35,625 nucleotides of DNA from an uncultured Pseudoflavonifractor sp. (GTDB lineage Bacteria; Bacillota; Clostridia; Oscillospirales; Oscillospiraceae), in contig CANDEE010000012.1 in NCBI GenBank assembly GCA_947383685.1, positions 1-35,625 of the forward strand. Reading direction: 5' to 3'. Positions 8,112-15,531 of this stretch are shown here, piece after piece (position 1 is the first letter of the stretch; each line of letters starts with the position of its first letter). The notes beneath the pieces are model-generated. The model was not told the DNA's origin and made no database searches. It saw only the letters and a program-made list of their open reading frames with translations. A program made the position numbers and the translations under genes.

Positions 8112-8522
8112 TCAGACCTGGCCGCCGCTCTGACGCTCCTGGGCGGCCTTGTAGGAGATACTTCCATTGGTGGCCTTCACATTTCGGACGCACTGGGCGC
8201 GGAGCTTTTCCAAAGTTTCAGCAGGGACGTCCATCTGTACCGCCATCAGGTTCATCATCATGTCCATCTCCACCGCCAGCTTGAACAGCAGACGAGCCGT
8301 GCGGCTCTCGCTGCTCTGGATGCTACCTTGGAGAGCAGTCACCAGAGCGGCGGGGAGGAACTCAACGGCCTCCGCTCCAGAAATGTACCCGGCGTAGAAC
8401 CGAATTGCCTTTTCGATGAACTCGTTTTGTGTCTGGCAGTTGTCTCTTGGACACATCTCTTTGACGAGCTGCTGGGTCTCAGGGGCCATCCGCAGCGCAA
8501 ACTTGACTTTTTCACGGGGCAT
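8112..8522 (-). CDS. Ribbon-helix-helix relaxosome accessory protein (MobC-like)
   Basis: A 136-residue protein. The N-terminus (KVKFALRMAPETQQLVKEM, then TQNEFIEKAIRFYAGYI) has the strand plus two-helix pattern of ribbon-helix-helix DNA-binding proteins. The rest is helical, with a Met-rich segment (DMMMNLMAVQM). It is placed between the predicted oriT and the relaxase gene, as mobilisation accessory proteins usually are. Its likely job is to bind oriT, recruit the relaxase and repress its own operon. The function is inferred from position and fold rather than from close sequence recognition. The ribosome site is AGGA with a long spacing of 12 bases. Confidence 0.75.
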   Translation of the reverse strand: MPREKVKFALRMAPETQQLVKEMCPRDNCQTQNEFIEKAIRFYAGYISGAEAVEFLPAALVTALQGSIQSSESRTARLLFKLAVEMDMMMNLMAVQMDVPAETLEKLRAQCVRNVKATNGSISYKAAQERQSGGQV

Positions 8523-8632
8523 TTCTTGATATCATCCTTTCCTGGAATTCGGGGCGAAACAGGGCCAATATCCCTATTCAGATTCCGCTCAAACCTTGCA
8601 ACGGTGGGGTTTTCTCTGCTTTAGACCCCCGC

Positions 8633-8662
8633 TTTGACCCCACCCTCTCATTTTTGACCCCA
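8633..8662 (+). repeat. Direct repeats near oriT (possible accessory-protein sites)
   Basis: TTTGACCCCA occurs at 8633-8642 and again at 8653-8662. The starts are 20 bases apart, about two helical turns. A related TTTAGACCCCC lies at 8621-8631. They may be binding sites for the adjacent ribbon-helix-helix protein. Confidence 0.45.
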
Positions 8663-8686
8663 ATAGGCAAAGCCTGAAAGCCCTTG

Positions 8687-8754
8687 ACCTGCCCGCATTG
8701 CGGGCAGGTGTGACCGGGCGGAGGGGCGCTTGCGACCCCCGCCCTTTATCCTGC
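8687..8754 (+). other. oriT: Predicted origin of transfer (oriT), IncP/MobP type
   Basis: TATCCTG|C at 8747-8754 matches the IncP/MobP nick consensus YATCCTG|Y, with the cut predicted between G8753 and C8754 on the plus strand. As in RP4, a large inverted repeat lies just 5' of the nick: 8716-8729 pairs with 8732-8744 through 6, 3 and 3 base pairs, one bulged A and one mismatch. A second perfect 10-bp hairpin (8687-8696 with 8700-8709) lies further upstream. The site is intergenic and 5' of the relaxase operon. Cutting here would send 8754 onward first and the relaxase gene last. Confidence 0.8.
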
Positions 8755-8769
8755 ACTCTCCCCGGAGGG

Positions 8770-8804
8770 AAAAAGAGAGCCGCACCCAGAGGTGCGACTC
8801 TCTT
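8770..8804 (-). terminator. Intrinsic terminator after yolD
   Basis: A 14-bp stem with one G-U pair (8773-8786 with 8791-8804, loop of 4), followed on the minus strand by five U, directly after the yolD stop. It separates the polymerase operon from oriT. Confidence 0.85.
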
Positions 8805-8806
8805 GC

Positions 8807-9217
8807 TCAGTCTATGCGGTTGAATATCGTACTCTCGACGGCGGTGACCTCCTGGATGGGGATCTGGGCACCGTCCTCCATGGTGAGGATGCGCTGGAGT
8901 TCATCCGCTTTTTTCACCCGGCTCGTGGTGGTGACGTAGCTACCGCCACTCTTTTTGGCGTCCGGCTGGAACCAGGTCACCGTCACCTCGGCGTCCAACT
9001 CCATCGCCAGACGTAGCCGGGCATCCAGCTCGGCCACCTCATCCTCGGTCAGCACAGGCCGCTTCTCGGTGAGCCGAGCTGTTTCTTTGACCACCGCCTC
9101 ATATCCGGTGAGAGCGGCGAAGGGAGAAAACTGCGCCGCCCGATCCTGCCTGGACATTCGGCGGTGAGTCTTTGAGGTGGGGTGAGGCAGGTGGAGGATA
9201 TCATCGTAGTTGCTCAT
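8807..9217 (-). CDS. YolD-like protein
   Basis: A 136-residue protein. DILHLPHPTSKTHRRMS followed by RAAQFSPFAALTGYE is the YolD family signature. YolD-like proteins are typically encoded beside Y-family polymerases and are thought to act with them, by analogy to UmuD with UmuC; direct evidence is limited. The start codon overlaps the polymerase stop (9214-9217), so the two are translationally coupled. A terminator follows immediately, making this a two-gene operon. Confidence 0.88.
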   Translation of the reverse strand: MSNYDDILHLPHPTSKTHRRMSRQDRAAQFSPFAALTGYEAVVKETARLTEKRPVLTEDEVAELDARLRLAMELDAEVTVTWFQPDAKKSGGSYVTTTSRVKKADELQRILTMEDGAQIPIQEVTAVESTIFNRID

Positions 9218-10719
9218 GCCCGGTGACCTCCGATCTGACCGTTGCGGTCCTTGGCGGTGGCGCCGTCTACCAGATTGGCGCCCTTGAGGATGGCGTTCTT
9301 GCCGAACTTCCGTTTGATGCCCAGCACCGCCTCCTGCTGCTTTCGTTCCCGCTCCAGCTCGGCGGCCTCCACCTCACGCCGCTTGTCCTCGGCTGCCTGG
9401 TCAGTGAAGAGGTCGAGTTGCTCCACCACCTCCTCATGGGCAAGGGAGGACTCCGGCACCACATGGGCCGCCACCAGATAGACACGCCGGGTCAGGAGGT
9501 CGGGGTCAACGATCCGGGCGAACAGCTCCATCACCGCCTGAGTGATGAGCTTGGTGGAGGAGGTGTACTGCTTCAGGTTTTTCGTGCCGTGAGCGTGCTT
9601 GGGGATGGCCCTACCGTAGTGGTCGGTGGTGACAGGGCCGTGGTAGGACTTGCTTTTGGCAGGGTCTCTGAGGTTTTCCATGTCGTAGCCCACCGTCAAC
9701 ACCACCTGATCAGTGACCATCCCCTTGTCCACCAAGTCCAGAGAGAGCTGGTCGGCCATCTCCCAAACCACCAGCTTGGTCTTATCGTAGGTGTACGGGC
9801 AGTGAAGGACTTGGCCGGACCCAATGGAGTTGGACTGGGGCTTGTACGCCTTGATGTCCGCAATGGTAGTCGGCTCCCACCCCCAGGCATGGTCGATGAG
9901 CAACTCGGCGTTGACACCGAAGAGCTGGTAGAGCAGTTCCTCCCGCTCCAACGAGCAGCGGGCAACATCGCCCATGGTGTAGAGACCATACTCCTCCAGT
10001 CGCTTGGCGTAGCCCCGGCCTACCCTCCAGAAGTCCGTCAGGGGCCGGTGACCCCAGAGGAAAAGACGGTAGCTCATCTCGTCCAGCTCTGCAATGCGGA
10101 CGCCGTTCCTGTCCGGCTGGATGTGCTTGGCCATGATGTCCATAGCCACCTTGCAGAGATAGAGGTTGGGGCCGATCCCTGCCGTGGCGGTGATGCCGGT
10201 GGTTTGAAGAACATCCAGAATCATGGTCATGGCAAACTCTCGAGCGGTCTGTTTGGCGGTGGCGAGGTAGTTGGTCACGTCCATCATGACCTCATCGATG
10301 GAGTAGACATGAATGTCCTCCGGAGCAACATACTTGAGGTACACCTGATAGATCCGGGCGCTCCACTCCATGTACTTTGCCATCTGGGGTGGGGCCACGA
10401 TGTAGTCCAGCGCCACCGAGGGCGTGGACTGCACCACCGTGTTATCCGAGGAGGCATCGGTGAGCTTGCGGCCTGGGGCCTTGCGTTGTCGCTGGGCGTT
10501 GACCTCCTTGACCTTCTGCACCACCTCGAAGAGCCGGGGCCTGCCGGGGATGCCGTAGCTCTTGAGCGAGGGAGACACGGCGAGACAGATGGTTTTCTCC
10601 GTCCGGGACTTATCCGCTACCACCAGGTTGGTGGTCAGGGGGTCGAGATTTCTCTCCCGACACTCCACGGAGGCGTAGAACGATTTCAGGTCGATTGCGA
10701 TATAGGTGCGCTCCTTCAC
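9214..10719 (-). CDS. Y-family translesion DNA polymerase (UmuC/DinB-like)
   Basis: A 501-residue error-prone polymerase. The catalytic carboxylates are visible: Asp10 in AIDLKSFYASVEC, and Asp142/Glu143 in VYSIDEVMMD. The TAGIGPNLYLCKVAMD segment and the DFWRVGRGYAKRLEEYGL helix-hairpin-helix follow, then a little-finger domain. QLDLF near the C-terminus looks like a sliding-clamp binding motif. The start is GTG 10719 with GGAGG 8 bases upstream. It is transcribed from its own promoter carrying a LexA box (10760-10798), which implies SOS induction. On an ICE such an enzyme could help finish synthesis of the incoming strand over damage, or raise mutation under stress; the role is inferred. 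Confidence 0.93.
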   Translation of the reverse strand: MKERTYIAIDLKSFYASVECRERNLDPLTTNLVVADKSRTEKTICLAVSPSLKSYGIPGRPRLFEVVQKVKEVNAQRQRKAPGRKLTDASSDNTVVQSTPSVALDYIVAPPQMAKYMEWSARIYQVYLKYVAPEDIHVYSIDEVMMDVTNYLATAKQTAREFAMTMILDVLQTTGITATAGIGPNLYLCKVAMDIMAKHIQPDRNGVRIAELDEMSYRLFLWGHRPLTDFWRVGRGYAKRLEEYGLYTMGDVARCSLEREELLYQLFGVNAELLIDHAWGWEPTTIADIKAYKPQSNSIGSGQVLHCPYTYDKTKLVVWEMADQLSLDLVDKGMVTDQVVLTVGYDMENLRDPAKSKSYHGPVTTDHYGRAIPKHAHGTKNLKQYTSSTKLITQAVMELFARIVDPDLLTRRVYLVAAHVVPESSLAHEEVVEQLDLFTDQAAEDKRREVEAAELERERKQQEAVLGIKRKFGKNAILKGANLVDGATAKDRNGQIGGHRA

Positions 10720-10759
10720 GCTCTACACCTCCTTTTCTTCTCTGGGATAGGATGTCCTC

Positions 10760-10798
10760 ATTGTAGCAGAACCGGAAGCAAAATACAACACTTGTTCG
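10760..10798 (-). promoter_or_regulatory. SOS promoter of the polymerase-yolD operon with LexA box
   Basis: -35 TTGTAT (10783-10788), 17 bases, -10 TACAAT (10760-10765) with an extended TGC before it. CGAACAAGTGTTGT (10785-10798) overlaps the -35 and matches 12 of 14 positions of the Gram-positive LexA/DinR consensus CGAACRNRYGTTYC. Confidence 0.78.
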
Positions 10799-10808
10799 AT
10801 GGTATTTT

Positions 10809-11855
10809 CTACATCTGGAGCGTGGGGCCGGTCTGCTGTGTCGGCTCCTGGGAGGTCGGGCCTTGTTCCTCTGCCATATACTGCGCCCTGCCTTTTTCCA
10901 GCGGGATGCCCATTTGTGCTATGCAGTAGCTGTCCATCTTGGCGCGCAGGGTTTTCTGCTCCTCCGGGGTGAGGCGGTATTCGCACTCCAACTCCGAGCC
11001 ATCGTCTCTGACCAGATAGACCTCCAGCGTGTCGCAAACACAGCCACGCTCCATGTCGTAGTTGGCATACAGGTTCAGGTAATCGGAGTTTTCCTCCGTT
11101 TCCACATCCAGCCCGAACACCTGGTCAGGGTTAAAGTAGAGTGGGATATAAAAGTTTAGCAAATGATCAACCTGGCTGACTTCCTCCTCAAAGCAGATGA
11201 GTTCGGTGGGGAGCGTTTCGTCAGCCCGGATGTGAATCGGGCGAACAACACGGGGCATTTCTTTCTCTGCCAGCCGTTGGTTGAAGCGGCTGCGCTTGGC
11301 GATCCAGTCATCTGACTCCCGCTTGGTGGCAAAGTAGACCGCGGTACTGACGTCCTTGATCTGGTATCCCCGCCAGCCTTTGCTGGGGTCCAGGGAATAG
11401 ACCTCGCCAGCGTCAAGGTCGATGTCATAGACTCCTACGACCCTGGGAGAGCCACGGAGCATTTCCGCCGTGTACCGCTCCATCTCCTCTTGGGTGATAG
11501 GGACGCCGTCCGCATAAAACTGCGCGGGGCTCTGTAACTCACCCCGGAGGTACCGACGCAATCGCAGGGCGGTTTGAAACATGATTTCCCCACGCTCCAA
11601 GAAGAGGTAACAGGACTCGCCATTCTCGGTAATTTTCGTTAGGGAGAAACGGCGGGATGCTTCAAACTGTCGCTCCCGATCCGCATCCTCACATTGAATC
11701 TCTTGTGTGATACGATCTTGCTGTTCTTGGGGGAGCTGCTGGATGAGCAAGTCCACCTGCTCGGCCAACAGAGCCTCCACGGTCTTGCCAGTGCGGGTTT
11801 CCAGAGCGTTGCACCAGCGCTCGTCCAAATAGAGGGTAATATCACGGCTGTTCAT
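10809..11855 (-). CDS. Conserved ICE protein of unknown function, 348 aa
   Basis: A soluble protein with no membrane segment and no motif I recognise. It begins MNSRDITLYLDERW and is acidic, rich in Glu, Asp and Tyr; the middle contains GEVYSLDPSKGWRGYQI. The C-terminal 20 residues are Gln/Thr/Pro-rich and end in PTLQM. The start is ATG 11855, preceded by AAAGGAGG; the frame continues open upstream to 11960, but that stretch has Arg/Pro-rich composition and overlaps the preceding gene. It overlaps the 90-residue gene by 14 bases, so the two are co-translated. No function is proposed. Confidence 0.75.
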   Translation of the reverse strand: MNSRDITLYLDERWCNALETRTGKTVEALLAEQVDLLIQQLPQEQQDRITQEIQCEDADRERQFEASRRFSLTKITENGESCYLFLERGEIMFQTALRLRRYLRGELQSPAQFYADGVPITQEEMERYTAEMLRGSPRVVGVYDIDLDAGEVYSLDPSKGWRGYQIKDVSTAVYFATKRESDDWIAKRSRFNQRLAEKEMPRVVRPIHIRADETLPTELICFEEEVSQVDHLLNFYIPLYFNPDQVFGLDVETEENSDYLNLYANYDMERGCVCDTLEVYLVRDDGSELECEYRLTPEEQKTLRAKMDSYCIAQMGIPLEKGRAQYMAEEQGPTSQEPTQQTGPTLQM

Positions 11856-12114
11856 GGGTCGCAGCCTCCTTTCTCGGTTCAGCCTTGGGTTTCGGGTCGG
11901 GCTTGGGCTTGGGGGACGGAGCCGGGCGTTTGGGCTTACCGCCAGCCTTGGCGTCCACAAACTCTCGCACCGGCTCCGGCACTACCTCCTCGTAGAGCTT
12001 CTTTAGAGTTTCCTCTATCTTTTTCTGAACGCTGGAGCCATCTTTCTTGAGAAAAATCTCCATGGCCTCCAGCTTGTCCTCCTCAAAGGAGAACGTCAGG
12101 GGTACTTTATTCAT
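11842..12114 (-). CDS. Small protein resembling DUF6103, Pro/Lys-rich tail
   Basis: A 90-residue protein. The first 55 residues (MNKVPLTFSFEEDKLEAMEI, then QKKIEETLKKLYEEVVPEPV) look like a strand plus helices, in the style of small DNA-binding or dimerising ICE proteins annotated as DUF6103; that family name is from memory. The last 35 residues are a disordered PKPKPDPKPK tail. The start is ATG 12114 with GGAGG 7 bases upstream. It lies 11 bases after the NlpC/P60 gene in the same operon. Confidence 0.72.
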   Translation of the reverse strand: MNKVPLTFSFEEDKLEAMEIFLKKDGSSVQKKIEETLKKLYEEVVPEPVREFVDAKAGGKPKRPAPSPKPKPDPKPKAEPRKEAATHEQP

Positions 12115-12125
12115 CTGCTGCCCTC

Positions 12126-13307
12126 CTAATTGTAGTTGATGTACGGCACCTCCAGCCAATGAGTCCAGCCCCGTCCAGCCAATTGGGTCTTGACCACGCC
12201 CTTTTTGGTACCGCTGGCCTCGATCACTTCGCCGCCGCCGATGTAGACCCCGATGTGGCCGTCCATCCAAACGGCAAGGCCGGGGGTGTCTGGTATGGTG
12301 CTGATGGGGCCGCTGACGGTAGCGTTGTGGTACATGGTGTTGGCAGTGATGTCAGGCATTCCGTTGGTACCGTACTTGATGGTCAGGTCATTGGGGTCGA
12401 GCCAGCCATAGCCCTTAATTAGCCCCACGCAGTCGGTGGTGCGGCCATCCAGCCAGTTGGCCCGTATGAAGTCCTCGTACTTGCCCACGCCGTCCGGGTA
12501 CTGCTGGAGCTTGTAGTCCAGCATGGATTCCGTGAGGACGTTGCCGTAGGTGCCCCAGACGTAGCCCCAGCCGGACTCCCAGGCGTAGGTGGCATAGGCC
12601 GCCAGGTCGTGGGCGTTTTTCGTGCTGGGATCGGAGAAGGTGGACACATCCAGCTCCACGCTGGGGTCGCTGCCCCGGAGATAGCTGCCCTCGTAGTCCT
12701 CACCGCCTTTCCCGGTGATCTTGGTGTAGACGTCTTGGACGGATGTCTTTTCCTCTGTGGTGATCTCACGCCCCAGCGCCGAGCTGAGGCTGGAAAAAGC
12801 GGAGACCAAGGATCTGGGGACGGTCACCGTGTAGGTTTCCGTTGAGGATACGACCTCGCCGCCCTCATTGGCGGCATAAACCGTCCGTGTCCGTTGCTCG
12901 GTGGTGTAAAAGTATCCGACAAAGGTTTCCGGGGTCATCTCCTGTCCCTCGGCGCAGAGGACAAGGTAAGCGGCCTTGACCTGGATGGGGTCAAGACCGC
13001 CTGACTCAGCCGTAGCATTGACAGCCGCCACCGCCGAATCCAGAGAGGCAAAGGAAGTCCGAATGGAGGTCATCTGGCTCTCAAACTCGGCGGGGATCTC
13101 GCCGGTATAGTCAACGCCGTAAAAGCCATAGTCCACCATGGCGTTGTTGTGCTGGGCAGCCCCGGAGCCGAGGGAACACAGAAAGGCAATCAGGAGGATC
13201 ACCGGGGAGAGAATGGCCACCAAGATCCAGCCCAGTGCCTTGCGTGCCTTGGGATCGGTGAGCAGGGTGACGGCGGCCTTGACAATGGCCGCTGCAGAAG
13301 TTCCCAC
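12126..13307 (-). CDS. NlpC/P60-type cell-wall hydrolase of the conjugation apparatus
   Basis: A 393-residue protein. A membrane segment at about 27-47 anchors it, and the bulk faces outward. The C-terminal NlpC/P60 cysteine peptidase domain has Cys293 in TTDCVGLIKGY and His351 in MDGHIGVYIGGGEVIEA. Such enzymes (the VirB1/CwlT role) open peptidoglycan locally so the mating channel can be built. A Ser/Thr-rich middle (about 140-230) has no clear fold. The start is GTG 13307 after AAGGAAG. It follows the VirB4 terminator and heads the operon that continues through the 90-aa and 348-aa genes. Confidence 0.88.
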   Translation of the reverse strand: MGTSAAAIVKAAVTLLTDPKARKALGWILVAILSPVILLIAFLCSLGSGAAQHNNAMVDYGFYGVDYTGEIPAEFESQMTSIRTSFASLDSAVAAVNATAESGGLDPIQVKAAYLVLCAEGQEMTPETFVGYFYTTEQRTRTVYAANEGGEVVSSTETYTVTVPRSLVSAFSSLSSALGREITTEEKTSVQDVYTKITGKGGEDYEGSYLRGSDPSVELDVSTFSDPSTKNAHDLAAYATYAWESGWGYVWGTYGNVLTESMLDYKLQQYPDGVGKYEDFIRANWLDGRTTDCVGLIKGYGWLDPNDLTIKYGTNGMPDITANTMYHNATVSGPISTIPDTPGLAVWMDGHIGVYIGGGEVIEASGTKKGVVKTQLAGRGWTHWLEVPYINYN

Positions 13308-13364
13308 CAGTAATCACTTCCTTTATGTGAAGATTTCAATTATGTTACATCTCTCCTCAATACA

Positions 13365-13393
13365 TTTACTTTTTTAGCAGAATGTGGTATTAT
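13365..13393 (+). promoter_or_regulatory. Plus-strand promoter of the isolated small unit
   Basis: TTTACT (13365-13370), 17 bases, TATTAT (13388-13393). It lies in an AT-rich stretch unlike the surrounding ICE and points against all neighbouring genes. The predicted start near 13400 gives a leader of about 120 nt before the ORF at 13522. The leader contains CAAATGC (about 13403-13409) complementary to GCATTTG (about 13473-13479). Confidence 0.5.
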
Positions 13394-13394
13394 A
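13389..13394 (-). promoter_or_regulatory. Possible -10 of the NlpC/P60 operon promoter
   Basis: The minus strand reads a perfect TATAAT here, giving a leader of about 75 nt to the GTG at 13307, but there is no good -35. It overlaps the plus-strand -10, so the two directions would compete. Confidence 0.3.
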
Positions 13395-13521
13395 TATTTA
13401 TCAAATGCTTATATCTTTTGTAGTTGCAGCTATTTCCTTTTGGTATCCTCTCAACTGTCTATCCCTCCTGCTTGCATTTGCAGGCTGTTTGTTTGATTTA
13501 TTTAACAAGGAGGAATGTACA

Positions 13522-13623
13522 ATGAGAAAAAAACTTGCTACGGTGAGCCAGGGGATCAATGGGACGGAGCGGCCAGAGTTGGAAGCCAGATGGCGTAGCA
13601 TTCACGCAACTATGAGGGTGTAA
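13522..13623 (+). CDS. Small plus-strand ORF, 33 aa, unknown
   Basis: ATG 13522 is preceded by an excellent ribosome site (AAGGAGG, spacing 8). The peptide starts MRKKLATVSQGINGTERPEL and ends in HATMRV. The pattern of a basic start, NGTERPE and then ARWRSI faintly recalls the N-terminal leader of group II intron reverse transcriptases, so a remnant is possible; I cannot confirm this. The same frame is open upstream to 13384 and would give a hydrophobic N-terminus from an ATG at 13403-13405 that has no ribosome site. It is the only likely plus-strand gene in the window, with a promoter at 13365-13393 and a terminator at 13667-13690. Its 3' half overlaps the tRNA-like structure. Confidence 0.45.
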   Translation: MRKKLATVSQGINGTERPELEARWRSIHATMRV

Positions 13624-13664
13624 GATAGATTTCCCACGGGGTTCAATGCCCCGCCGTCTCACCA
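13561..13664 (+). ncRNA. tRNA-like structure with CCA end (not a canonical tRNA)
   Basis: A textbook T-arm (CGGGG-TTCAATG-CCCCG, 13637-13653) is followed by the 7-nt CCGTCTC, A and CCA (13654-13664). GGGACGG at 13561-13567 pairs with CCGTCTC with one G-U. GGC/GCC (about 13571-13573 with 13585-13587) could be a D-arm with GG in the loop. GCGT/ACGC around 13593-13607 could be an anticodon stem, but its loop has G where U33 is required, and the variable region is too long. At 104 nt it cannot be an ordinary tRNA; it may be a tRNA remnant or mimic. Confidence 0.35.
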
Positions 13665-13690
13665 AAAGAGGAGCCGATTTCGGCTCCTCT
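13664..13690. terminator. Bidirectional terminator between VirB4 and the plus-strand unit
   Basis: An 11-bp perfect stem (13667-13677 with 13680-13690, loop TT). On the minus strand it directly follows the virB4 stop and leads into UUU; on the plus strand it leads into AUUUAUUU. Confidence 0.7.
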
Positions 13691-13692
13691 AT

Positions 13693-15531
13693 TTATTTCC
13701 CGCCGGCTGTGCCGAACAGTGCCGCCTTGTATTCCGGGGCCTTGACCTCCAAGAGATAACGCTCGTTGCCGCACTTGTAGAGGCATACGCCCCGCTGGGG
13801 GTATCGGATGAGCTCGTACTCGGACTCCTCCAGTTGGAGGCTATCCATGTAGAGCCGTTTGTCAATGGAGCCAGCGTTGAACAGATATTGGTGGGTCGGG
13901 ATGGCGAACAGGGGCTTGGTCAGCTCGGCCACACCGGGGAGCATGAAGTCCTCCAAGTTCTGCGAGGCCAGCACCAGGCTGGAGTCCTGCTTCCGAGCCC
14001 GCTTGAGGACGTTGCGGATGTACTCAATAGCCACCTTGTTGGACAGCCAGACGTGAAGCTCGTCCAGGGTAGCCACCGTGTTGCCCACCGACAGGAGCTG
14101 GTTGGAGAAGTAGGACAAAACGTTGAACAGCATGGCGTTCTTGACGTTTCCGCTGCTCTGGAGGAGGCCCTTGACGCCAAAGACCACGAACCGCCCGGAG
14201 CCGATATTGGTATGTCCGTTGAAAAACCGAGATTCGGCGCCCTTGCACATAGAGTGGAGGCCCAAGAGGATCTCTTGAAGCATTTCCTTGGTGAACAGGG
14301 GCTTTTCCTCTCTGTCATAGTTCTCGTAGACGTTCTCCATCAACTCGTAGAGGTCGGAGAGGATGGGATACTCGCCGGGGCTGACTTTGGAGAAGTCCGT
14401 GGCGTCGCTCATGCCCCATTTGGCGTAGAGCCGCTCCACCAACAGCTCAATGGCGTCGATGTGGAGGTCGGAGAAGCCCTTGTAGGAGCGGAAGAAGTCC
14501 TTGAGGAAGGAGATGTGTTGGGAGAGCAAGGTTTTCTGCCGGAAGGGTGCCGGGGCGTCGGGATCGTCCTCGCCGTCCACGTCCCAGAGCTTGGGTTCCA
14601 GAGGATTGATGCGATACTGACCGCCCAAGAGGTCGACAAAGCTGCCGCCCAGATTGTGAGCCATGTCCGCCAGTTCATGTTCAGGATCGAAGGCGATCAC
14701 GCTCTTACCGCTCTCCAGGATGTTGCAGATGAGCAGCTTGAGCAGATAGCTCTTGCCCTGGCCGGAGTTACCCAGGATGAGGGCGCTGCCAGTGGTCTTG
14801 TCCTCGGACCGGCGCTCCATGTCCACCAGGATATTGGAGCCGAACTTGTCCCTGCCGATGTAGAAACCCTTGGGGTCGGTCTTGCCGGAATGGTTGAAGG
14901 GATACAGGTTGCCAACCGATGCGGCGGGCAGTACCCGCTCAAACAGGGTCCCGAAGGCGTTGGCTCCAGCCGGGTTGGAGGACTGGAAGCCCTCCCGCTG
15001 GCGGAGAAGGACATTGTCCACGCCCAGCTTCGAGCGGGTCAGCTCGGCCATGACCTCGTCCTTCAGCACTTGCAGGGCGTCAGGACTCTTGGCGGCAAGC
15101 TCCAGAAAGACGGCGCAGTGGACGAGAGGCTCTTGGTTTCTCTGCATGGTGGTGATGAGGGTGACCACGTCCTGAAGGTTGGCCTCGGCGGTCACGCTCT
15201 GCTTGAGGTTGTCGGTGTTGCTCCGCTCCATGCGGCTCTTGTTACTGGCGTTATGAAGGATGGCGCTCTCCTCGGCGGGGGACACTTTTCGAGTGTAGAC
15301 CCGGAGGGTCACGCCGCTCTTTTCCCCAAGGTGGCGGAGGAGTGCCAGTTCCTCAGTGCTGGTGGGGTAGCTTCTGAGGGCCAATACGCAGCGGTAGGTG
15401 CTGCCCAAAATAAAGCCGTCCGTGTTAAAACGGACGGCAGCGGGGGCGACCATGTCCATGAAGTCCTTGGGTTTATACTCAGGCTTGGGCTTGACCGCCG
15501 CTTTTTTCTTCTTCTGCGGTTTCTTTTGCAC
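13693..15531 (-). CDS. virB4: VirB4/TraE-type conjugation ATPase
   Basis: A 612-residue type IV secretion ATPase that energises channel assembly and transfer at the inner membrane. The Lys-rich N-terminus (KKPQKKKKAAVK) is followed by a VirB4 N-terminal domain (about 30-200). The P-loop is GNSGQGKS (254-261), and Walker B is VATLDELHVW (near 500). Length is within the range of clostridial ICE versions. The start is GTG 15531 with GAGGTG upstream, inside the end of the preceding gene (53-base overlap), which implies translational coupling. A terminator follows at once. Confidence 0.93.
   Translation of the reverse strand: MQKKPQKKKKAAVKPKPEYKPKDFMDMVAPAAVRFNTDGFILGSTYRCVLALRSYPTSTEELALLRHLGEKSGVTLRVYTRKVSPAEESAILHNASNKSRMERSNTDNLKQSVTAEANLQDVVTLITTMQRNQEPLVHCAVFLELAAKSPDALQVLKDEVMAELTRSKLGVDNVLLRQREGFQSSNPAGANAFGTLFERVLPAASVGNLYPFNHSGKTDPKGFYIGRDKFGSNILVDMERRSEDKTTGSALILGNSGQGKSYLLKLLICNILESGKSVIAFDPEHELADMAHNLGGSFVDLLGGQYRINPLEPKLWDVDGEDDPDAPAPFRQKTLLSQHISFLKDFFRSYKGFSDLHIDAIELLVERLYAKWGMSDATDFSKVSPGEYPILSDLYELMENVYENYDREEKPLFTKEMLQEILLGLHSMCKGAESRFFNGHTNIGSGRFVVFGVKGLLQSSGNVKNAMLFNVLSYFSNQLLSVGNTVATLDELHVWLSNKVAIEYIRNVLKRARKQDSSLVLASQNLEDFMLPGVAELTKPLFAIPTHQYLFNAGSIDKRLYMDSLQLEESEYELIRYPQRGVCLYKCGNERYLLEVKAPEYKAALFGTAGGK

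Noticed and set aside
8523..8632. Promoter for the ribbon-helix-helix/relaxase operon
   Set aside because: Several weak hexamer pairs exist, but none has both acceptable boxes and spacing; a promoter is expected here but cannot be placed.
13384..13521. In-frame hydrophobic N-terminal extension of the small ORF (type I toxin-like peptide)
   Set aside because: The possible starts have no ribosome site and the first lies at the promoter -10, whereas ATG 13522 has an excellent site. I leave it as a note.
13561..13664. Canonical tRNA or tmRNA
   Set aside because: The T-arm and CCA end fit, but the length is 104 nt, the anticodon loop lacks U33, and there is no tmRNA 5' signature or hydrophobic tag ORF. 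It is kept only as a tRNA-like structure.
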